This document shows positions 31,784 through 36,869 of a stretch of 36,869 nt of DNA, one piece after another. The number at the start of each line of letters is the position of its first letter. The first letter of the stretch is position 1. The notes under the pieces are model-generated. The model searched no databases. It was not told the DNA's origin and saw only the letters and a list, made by a program, of their open reading frames with translations. Position numbers and translations under genes: made by a program. This DNA comes from Bacteroidales bacterium (GTDB taxonomy: Bacteria; Bacteroidota; Bacteroidia; Bacteroidales; Muribaculaceae), in assembly GCA_004553485.1 (NCBI GenBank), contig SFLG01000007.1, forward strand, positions 1-36,869, in the 5' to 3' direction.

Positions 31784-33244
31784 TTACTTTTTCAGCTCGG
31801 CCACCTTTTCGATGGTGCGGCGGAGCTGGCCCCAGTAGCGCTCTACAGCGGGGATGTACATGCGCTCGGAGGGCGAGTGCACGTTCTGCAGCGTGGGACC
31901 GAACGATACCATGTCGAGGCCGGGGAACTTGGTGAGGAACAGGCCGCACTCGAGGCCGGCGTGGATGGCCTTGATGGCGGGCTTGACACCGTACAGCTCC
32001 TCATAGGCGTCGCTGGCGATGTGCATGATGCGCGAGTTGAGGTTGGGCTGCCAGCCCACATAGCCCTCGCCGTGCGCGACGGCGGCGCCGGCCATAGTGA
32101 AGATGGCCTCGACGCGGTTGGCGATGTCGAACTTGCGGCTCTCTACCGAGCTGCGCTGGCTGGTGACGACGAGCACGCCGTTGTCGGGCTGCATCTTCAC
32201 GCTGGCGAGGTTGGTCGAGGTCTCTACCAGGCCCTCCAGCTCGCGGCTCATCGAGATTACGCCGTGGGGGCAGGCGTAGAGGGCGCTGACGATGTTGAGG
32301 CCGGTGGCCTTGTCGATGGCAAGCTCGGGCTTCTCGGCGGTGGTGAGGGTCATCTCAAGAGTGGTCTCGAGGCCCTTGTACTCGTTCTGCACGTCGGCGA
32401 CAAAGACGTTGAACATGGCAACCACCTCCTCCTTGTGCGAGCGGGGCACGCCGAAGACGCAGTGTGCGGCGCGCGGGATGGCGTTGCGCAGGTTGCCGCC
32501 GTCGAGCTCGCATACCGACAGCTCGTACTCCTTGCCCACGGTCCACAGGAAGCGTGCCATAAGCTGCACGGCGTTGGCGCGGCCCTGGTTGATGTCGCTG
32601 CCCGAGTGGCCGCCCAGGCCCTTCTCGAGGTTGAAGCGGAAGTAGTGGTAGTCGGCCGGAGTCATCTCGGGCTTGTAGGTGAACAGGCAGGTGGTGTCGA
32701 TACCGCCGGCGCAGCCCACGAAAATCTCGGCGTCGTCCTCCGAGTCGAGGTTGAGCAGCATCTCGCCCTTGATCATGCCGTCGCCGATGTTGTTGGCGCC
32801 GGTGAGGCCCGTCTCCTCGTCTACGGTGAACAGGCCTTCGAGCGGGCCGTGCACCAGGGTCTTGTCGGTGAGGGCGGCAAGGGCGCCGGCGATGCCGATG
32901 CCGTTGTCGGCGCCGAGGGTGGTGCCGTCGGCGTGCAGCCAGTCGCCGTCAACGATGGTGGTGATGGGGGTGTTCTCGAAGTCGAAGTCCTTGTTGTTGC
33001 TCTCGCAAACCATGTCCATGTGGGCCTGGAGTATCACACCGGGAGCGTCTTCGTGGCCGGGAGTGGCGGGGACAAACATGGCCACGTTGCCGACGGCGTC
33101 GGTTGTTACCTCGATGTCATGCTTCTTGGCAAAGTCAAGCAGCCACTGGCGTATCTTGCCCTCCTTCTTGGAGGGACGCGGAACCTGAGTGATTTCGTGG
33201 AAGATGCCGAACACTTCGGCGGGTTTAAGATCGTGAATTGTCAT
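31784..33244 (-). CDS. pepD: aminoacyl-histidine dipeptidase (PepD, M20)
   Basis: This cytosolic di-zinc dipeptidase of the M20 family hydrolyses Xaa-His and other dipeptides. The 486 residues match the usual size. Metal and catalytic residues are seen in order: His75 and Asp77 in QAHMDMV, the bridging Asp113 in LGADNGIG, Glu143/Glu144 in VDEETGLTGA, Asp167 in LNLDSED and a late His near 425 (HAGLECG). The lid domain includes GLGGHSGSDINQGRANAVQ. There is no signal peptide. Its leader contains 3.5 copies of a 23-bp repeat between the -7 box and the start codon. Confidence 0.96.
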   Translation of the reverse strand: MTIHDLKPAEVFGIFHEITQVPRPSKKEGKIRQWLLDFAKKHDIEVTTDAVGNVAMFVPATPGHEDAPGVILQAHMDMVCESNNKDFDFENTPITTIVDGDWLHADGTTLGADNGIGIAGALAALTDKTLVHGPLEGLFTVDEETGLTGANNIGDGMIKGEMLLNLDSEDDAEIFVGCAGGIDTTCLFTYKPEMTPADYHYFRFNLEKGLGGHSGSDINQGRANAVQLMARFLWTVGKEYELSVCELDGGNLRNAIPRAAHCVFGVPRSHKEEVVAMFNVFVADVQNEYKGLETTLEMTLTTAEKPELAIDKATGLNIVSALYACPHGVISMSRELEGLVETSTNLASVKMQPDNGVLVVTSQRSSVESRKFDIANRVEAIFTMAGAAVAHGEGYVGWQPNLNSRIMHIASDAYEELYGVKPAIKAIHAGLECGLFLTKFPGLDMVSFGPTLQNVHSPSERMYIPAVERYWGQLRRTIEKVAELKK

Positions 33245-33271
33245 ATTGTAAATATTTGATAGTTTATCCTT

Positions 33272-33353
33272 GGTTTGTCCGTTGCGGTGTCTTTGGTTTG
33301 TCCGTTGCGGTGTCTTTGGTTTGTCTGTTGAGGTGTCTTTGGTTTGTCAGTTG
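33272..33353. repeat. 23-bp tandem repeat in the pepD leader
   Basis: GGTTTGTC begins at 33272, 33295, 33318 and 33341, an exact 23-bp period with 3.5 copies. The first two copies are identical and later ones differ by one or two bases. On the minus strand the array begins right at the expected transcription start of pepD, so nearly all of it lies in the leader RNA. No spacer variation of the CRISPR kind is present. Confidence 0.85.
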
Positions 33354-33361
33354 CAAAGATA
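33354..33361 (-). promoter_or_regulatory. -7 box of pepD
   Basis: TATCTTTG on the minus strand matches TAnnTTTG. No TTG lies 19-21 nt upstream. The predicted start near 33347 falls at the edge of the 23-bp repeats, giving a leader of about 100 nt. Confidence 0.6.
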
Positions 33362-33499
33362 GGGAAAGACCGGCATGGTGCCACACGCCGCGAGGTTAAC
33401 AAAAGCGTCAAAAAGAAAATTATTGTTAAAAGACGCCCTTTTCGCCCACTAAGTTACAAAATAAAATTTACTTAGGGCCAAAATTCGCTTTTAGTTTTA

Positions 33500-33507
33500 T
33501 ATATTTG
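33500..33507 (+). promoter_or_regulatory. -7 box of the small membrane protein gene
   Basis: TATATTTG matches TAnnTTTG; no clear -33 box is seen. The leader to ATG 33568 is about 55 nt. It is divergent from the pepD promoter 140 nt away. Confidence 0.55.
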
Positions 33508-33567
33508 CACTCGCAAAACGGCCCGGCGCACTATCGCAGAGGCAAGGGCCACACTGCAAGCACTGCC

Positions 33568-33738
33568 ATGAACAATACCGGCACAGCTGTAATCACATTA
33601 GCACTGTCCGTGGCCCTCGTCGCGGCGGCTTTTATTCTTTTGGGCGTAAAAGTGCTGTTCAAAAAGGGCGGCAAATTCCCCTCGGGGCACGTCCACGACA
33701 ATCCCGAGCTGCGCAAACGGCTCAACCGAAACCGATAA
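33568..33738 (+). CDS. tiny single-pass membrane protein
   Basis: This 56-residue protein has one membrane helix (about 7-30, AVITLALSVALVAAAFILLGVKVLF) and then KKGGKFPSGHVHDNPELRKRLNRNR. The GGKFP-x-x-H-v-x-x-N-x-x-L/M-R-K pattern recurs in very small Bacteroidota membrane proteins with no known role. Many homologues end in a Cys-containing tail, absent here. ATG 33568 is preferred to the upstream TTG at 33505, which falls inside the promoter. It lies 76 nt before the Skp-like gene and may share its transcript. Confidence 0.65.
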   Translation: MNNTGTAVITLALSVALVAAAFILLGVKVLFKKGGKFPSGHVHDNPELRKRLNRNR

Positions 33739-33814
33739 ACAACCCGGGACGCACCGACGCCCCAACCCAAAACCGATAAAAATTTAATAAATCACATTAT
33801 TTATAGCTTTTTTC

Positions 33815-34564
33815 ATGAAAATCTTTAATATCGCAGCCGCCGCGCTGCTTATGGCTCTTGGTGTAACATCGCTGACCGCATGTGGCAAAGGCGACAAGGA
33901 CGACAAAAAGGAAGACTCCCTGAAAAACGTTGCCGGCGCCCACCTCGGCGATGGTCACGAGACTACCAGCAATATCCGCTACATCGACATCGACACCGTT
34001 GCTAAATACTGCAAATTCATCGAGACAAGCAGCCGCGAGATAGCCGAGATACAGAGCAACCTGGCCCGCCGCGGCAGCCAGTACGAGAACGACCTCCAGA
34101 ACAAGGCCGCAACCATCCAGCAGAAAGCCCAGAACAACGGCTACCTCAGCGAGGCATCGTTCCGCGCTGACGAGCAGGAGCTCTACAAGGCCCAGCAGTC
34201 GGCACGCGTAAAGATGAACGAGCTCAGCAAAGAGGCCGAAAGCAGCGCCGACAAGCTCAACAAGCAGCTCAACGAAGAACTTACCTCTTTCATCGTCGAA
34301 TACAACAAGGATAAGAAGTACGACGCCATCCTCTACTACAGCTCGAACTTCGGCATGGGCTCCGGCTTCTACTTCAACCCCGCCCTCGACATCACCAAGG
34401 AAGTCATCGACGGCCTCAACGCCCGCTACAACGCCAAGCACCCCGCTGCCAAAGAGGGTGACAAAAAAGACGACAAAAAGGACGACTCTGAAAATTCAGC
34501 CCTGACTTCTGTCACAACCCTCACTGCCCCGGCAGCAACCTCGCTGCCTCACACCCGCTTTTGA
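33815..34564 (+). CDS. OmpH/Skp-family lipoprotein
   Basis: Skp-type chaperones hold outer-membrane proteins in the periplasm. The 249 residues begin with a lipoprotein signal ending LTAC (Cys23). Residues 55-110 and 130-165 form the long charged helices of the Skp tentacles (KYCKFIETSSREIAEIQ, QQSARVKMNELSKEAE), ending in the family-like KYDAILYYSSNFGMGSGFYFNPALDITKEVIDGLN. Two oddities: Cys23 is followed directly by a charged tract (GKGDKDDKKEDS) like a Bacteroidota lipoprotein export signal, and the last 40 residues are low-complexity, first Lys/Asp then Ser/Thr/Ala. Soluble Skp is usually not lipidated. A strong terminator follows. Confidence 0.85.
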   Translation: MKIFNIAAAALLMALGVTSLTACGKGDKDDKKEDSLKNVAGAHLGDGHETTSNIRYIDIDTVAKYCKFIETSSREIAEIQSNLARRGSQYENDLQNKAATIQQKAQNNGYLSEASFRADEQELYKAQQSARVKMNELSKEAESSADKLNKQLNEELTSFIVEYNKDKKYDAILYYSSNFGMGSGFYFNPALDITKEVIDGLNARYNAKHPAAKEGDKKDDKKDDSENSALTSVTTLTAPAATSLPHTRF

Positions 34565-34606
34565 CAATGCCGTCAGCCTCACAGGTGCAATTACAATGAA
34601 CTAACT

Positions 34607-34645
34607 GTCGGTGCACCGCGTTTTAACGCTGTGCACCGACTTTTT
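34607..34645 (+). terminator. terminator after the Skp-like gene
   Basis: A 10-bp stem GTCGGTGCAC (34607-34616) with 34631-34640 encloses an inner GCGTT/AACGC stem and is followed by TTTTT. It separates the gene from the glycosyltransferase. Confidence 0.88.
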
Positions 34646-34675
34646 AAAGACACAACATAAAACAGCTATTAAGAT

Positions 34676-35431
34676 ATGCCCGATTCTCTGGTAATCATCC
34701 CCATGTACAACGAGCGCGAGAACGCCGCGGCAATCATCGACGCCGTGCTGGCGCTGGAGGGCCAACACTTTGACATCCTCGTCATCGACGACAACTCGCC
34801 CGACGGCACCGCCGCCATCGTCAAAGAAAAAATGGCCGCTAACCCGGGACGCGTGCATATCATCGAGCGCGCCGGCAAGCTGGGCCTGGGCACCGCCTAC
34901 ATCGAAGGCTTCAAGTGGGCCCTCGAGCATCCGCAATACAAGCAGATATGCGAGATGGACGCCGACTTCTCGCACGCCCCCGCCGACCTGCTCAAACTGC
35001 GCCAAGCCGTGGTCTCGGGCGAGGGCGACGTCGCCGTGGGCAGCCGCTACCTCACCGGCGTAAACGTGGTAAACTGGCCCATGGGACGCGTGCTGATGTC
35101 GTACTTCGCATCAAAATATGTGCGCTTTGTCACCCGCATGCCCGTGCACGACACCACCGCCGGTTTTGTCTGCTACAGCCGCGACGTCCTCGACAACATC
35201 GACCTTGACAAGATACGATTCAAGGGCTATGCCTTCCAGATTGAGATGAAGTTTACCGCCCACCGCCTCGACTACAAGGTTGTCGAGGTGCCCATCGTCT
35301 TTGTAAACCGCGTCCTCGGCACCTCCAAGATGAGCGGCGGCATCTTCAGCGAAGCCTTCTTCGGCGTCCTCCGTCTCAAAGCCTCGCAGCTCTTCGGCAA
35401 AAAGCTCAAACGCCGTCGTGCCCAGGCCTGA
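34676..35431 (+). CDS. polyprenol monophosphomannose synthase-like GT2 glycosyltransferase
   Basis: It is predicted to move a sugar from a nucleotide donor to a polyprenyl phosphate on the inner face of the membrane. The 251 residues show the DPM1-type GT2 fold: VIIPMYNERENA at the start, VIDDNSPDGT with Asp38/Asp39, LGLGTAYIEGFKWAL near 69, the metal-binding EMDADFSH near 94-100, VGSRYLTG near 120, and DTTAGFVCYSR near 158. There is no C-terminal membrane domain, only a basic tail (FGKKLKRRRAQA), so it is a type III DPM-like enzyme. The donor sugar is not certain. Confidence 0.88.
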   Translation: MPDSLVIIPMYNERENAAAIIDAVLALEGQHFDILVIDDNSPDGTAAIVKEKMAANPGRVHIIERAGKLGLGTAYIEGFKWALEHPQYKQICEMDADFSHAPADLLKLRQAVVSGEGDVAVGSRYLTGVNVVNWPMGRVLMSYFASKYVRFVTRMPVHDTTAGFVCYSRDVLDNIDLDKIRFKGYAFQIEMKFTAHRLDYKVVEVPIVFVNRVLGTSKMSGGIFSEAFFGVLRLKASQLFGKKLKRRRAQA

Positions 35432-35469
35432 GCGCCCCCGGCACCACGGGCCACAACGCCAAGCCCCAC

Positions 35470-35513
35470 AACAGCAAGGCGGTGCGTCAAAATTGACGCA
35501 CCGCCTTGCTGTT
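35470..35513. terminator. bidirectional terminator
   Basis: Two exact 21-nt complementary arms (35470-35490 and 35493-35513) with a 2-nt centre separate the convergent glycosyltransferase and ubiE genes. The T run is short (TTT) on the plus side. Confidence 0.75.
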
Positions 35514-35592
35514 TATGGCCCCGATAACAGTGCTGACGCACGCCGGGGCACGCGCGGCCGGCGGCCGGGCCGGGGCAGGCGGGCGCCGGGCG

Positions 35593-36336
35593 TTAGGGCT
35601 TGGTGGCGGTGTAGAGGGTGCACACGCCGAAGGTGAACGGGCGGTAGGCCGCGTTGCTGAAGCCGGCGCCGGTGATGAGGGCCGTCATGGCGGCGCGGGC
35701 GGGGACGGCAGCTATCGAGCGCGGCAGGTAGGTGTAGGCGTCCGAATCGCCCGAGACGATCTTGCCAACAAGGGGGATGACGCCGCGGGTGTAGGCGGCG
35801 TAGAACGGCTTGACCAGCGCCGACGACGGCGGGGTAAGCTCGAGCACGCACAGGCGGCCGCCCGGACGCAGCACACGCAGCATCTCGGCATAGCCCTCGG
35901 CGAGGTGCTCGAAGTTGCGCACGCCGAAGGCCACGGTGATGACGTCGAAGCTGTCGTTGTCGAAGGGCAGCTCCAGGGCGTCGGCGACGGAGAGGCTGAT
36001 GCGGTCGGCAAGGCCAGCCTCGGCCACCTTGTGCCGTCCCACCTCGATCATGCCCTCGCTGAGATCCACTCCCGACACCGTGGCGTCACCGGCCGCACGC
36101 GCCAGGGCGATGGCGAGATCGCCGGTGCCGGTGGCGATGTCGAGGATGCGCGACGGGTGGCCGCCGACAGCCTCGGCAACGGTCTTGCGGCGCCAGCGGC
36201 GGTCGATGCCCAGCGTCATAAGCGTGTTCATCGTGTCGTAGGCCGGGGCTATCGAGTCAAACATCCGCCGCACCTGATTGTGCTTGGCGTCGTCGCCTGC
36301 GTACGGGGTAATCTTCTCTACCTTCTCTTCGCTCAT
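35593..36336 (-). CDS. ubiE: demethylmenaquinone methyltransferase (UbiE/MenG)
   Basis: It catalyses the last step of menaquinone synthesis, the SAM-dependent C-methylation of demethylmenaquinone. The 247 residues contain MFDSIAPAYDTMNTLMTLGIDRRWR near 25-50, SAM motif I ILDIATGTGDLA near 64-75, ADALELPFDNDSFDVITVAFGVRNF near 118-142, and RVLRPGGRLCVLEL near 154. These are the full set of family signatures. In an anaerobic Bacteroidales the substrate should be menaquinone, not ubiquinone. It follows phoH by 21 nt on the same strand. Confidence 0.95.
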   Translation of the reverse strand: MSEEKVEKITPYAGDDAKHNQVRRMFDSIAPAYDTMNTLMTLGIDRRWRRKTVAEAVGGHPSRILDIATGTGDLAIALARAAGDATVSGVDLSEGMIEVGRHKVAEAGLADRISLSVADALELPFDNDSFDVITVAFGVRNFEHLAEGYAEMLRVLRPGGRLCVLELTPPSSALVKPFYAAYTRGVIPLVGKIVSGDSDAYTYLPRSIAAVPARAAMTALITGAGFSNAAYRPFTFGVCTLYTATKP

Positions 36337-36357
36337 AGTATTCTTGTATCAAGGGGG

Positions 36358-36869
36358 TTATGCAAAACCGTCCTCGGCGTCCGGCGTCAGGAAGGTACGG
36401 GGTACGGCGGGCTTGCCGTCGCTGTCCTTGTGGTCGGCGTCCCAGCGCTCGTAGGCCTCGACAATGCGCTGCACGAGGTGGTGGCGCACGATGTCCTTTT
36501 TGGTAAACTCCACCTTGCCCACGCCCTTGACATTCTCGAGCACGCGCAGGGCGTGTATAAGGCCCGACTGTGTCGAGCGCGGCAGGTCAATCTGGGTGAT
36601 GTCGCCGGTGATAATCATCTTCGAGCCCATACCAAGGCGCGTCATAAACATCTTGATCTGGTGCACGGTGGTGTTCTGCGCCTCGTCGAGCACTATCACG
36701 GCGTCGTTGAGGGTGCGGCCGCGCATAAAGGCCAGGGGGGCTATCTGTATCACCTTGGTGTCCATGTATTCGCGCAGCTTGACGGGCGGTATCATGTCCT
36801 CCAGGGCGTCGTAGAGCGGCTGCAGGTAAGGGTCAATCTTGTCCTTCATATCGCCGGGGAGGAAGCCCA
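36358..36869 (-). CDS. PhoH-family ATPase, C-terminal part
   Basis: This is the 3' part of a PhoH-like P-loop ATPase that runs off the right edge; codons continue unbroken before the first visible ATG (GFLPGDMKDK). The Walker B motif VIVLDEAQN, preceded by IQIAPLAFMRGRTLNDA, and the downstream GSKMIITGDITQIDLP and SGLIHALRVL are clear. The Walker A loop lies outside the window. The C-terminus has a short charged tail. PhoH proteins are linked to RNA metabolism, in some cases with YbeY. The gene is probably the first of an operon with ubiE. Confidence 0.92.
   Translation of the reverse strand, partial: GFLPGDMKDKIDPYLQPLYDALEDMIPPVKLREYMDTKVIQIAPLAFMRGRTLNDAVIVLDEAQNTTVHQIKMFMTRLGMGSKMIITGDITQIDLPRSTQSGLIHALRVLENVKGVGKVEFTKKDIVRHHLVQRIVEAYERWDADHKDSDGKPAVPRTFLTPDAEDGFA

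Noticed and set aside
30872..33259. 795-codon open frame antisense to the muramidase and pepD
   Set aside because: It crosses two well-supported genes and a terminator and has mirror-strand composition.
33272..33353. CRISPR array
   Set aside because: The 23-bp units are contiguous with no unique spacers, and there are no cas genes.
1..36869. tRNA, rRNA or tmRNA genes
   Set aside because: No cloverleaf with a T-loop signature or rRNA-like stretch was recognised by eye; this is not a substitute for a covariance scan.

Overview
The window is a chromosomal segment of a GC-rich Bacteroidales bacterium, most likely of the Muribaculaceae (S24-7) type. The genes point to Bacteroidota: gldH, a zapA-rny-ricT-gldH block, two adjacent rhomboid proteases next to HU, a Skp-like lipoprotein, metal-dependent kdsA and menaquinone methylation. 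Starts mostly lack Shine-Dalgarno sequences. Many upstream regions carry the Bacteroidota -7 box TAnnTTTG, several with a TTG/TTTG -33 box 20-21 nt upstream. Taxonomy is inferred from gene content only.

Layout. 1-349: a compact element with about 22-bp terminal inverted repeats, nested hairpins and a leftward promoter. 350-11101 (+): kdsA, a periplasmic TPR protein, a coiled-coil protein plus zapA, a GC-rich gap that may encode a structured RNA, then rny, ricT, gldH, a HAD phosphatase, an M24 peptidase and cca. 11216-13211: a disrupted, AT-richer patch with a GNAT gene broken after about 100 codons, a reverse-strand retropepsin/PDZ lipoprotein-like or secreted protease homologue, and an IS4-family transposase remnant. 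13311-13681: a small membrane protein with a structured leader. 13939-24453 (-): dnaK, trxA, dnaE, a yqjDEK-like envelope cluster (YtxH, holin-like protein, small hypothetical), a second YtxH protein and a periplasmic M3 peptidase. 24582-27309 (-): an EEP-family protein and two rhomboids in one operon, divergent from hup. 28670-30750 (+): an MscS channel with an unusual insertion, then an AraC regulator. 30827-33244 (-): a membrane-anchored muramidase and pepD. 33568-35431 (+): a tiny membrane protein, a Skp/OmpH lipoprotein and a polyprenol-phosphate glycosyltransferase. 35593-36869 (-): ubiE/menG and the end of phoH.

The genes are mostly housekeeping: LPS core (kdsA), division (zapA), RNA turnover and tRNA maturation (rny, ricT, cca), replication (dnaE), folding and redox (dnaK, trxA) and envelope upkeep. 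The least explained material is between genes. There are seven short arrays with an exact 9-bp period but at least three unrelated consensus sequences, each with a palindromic core. A second repeat family has the core GCCAATACCGC. There is also a 23-bp tandem array inside the pepD leader and the invertible-looking element at the left edge. The most unusual coding feature is an insertion of roughly 75 residues in the MscS cytoplasmic domain, carrying a DxDGDGxxD calcium-loop-like motif.
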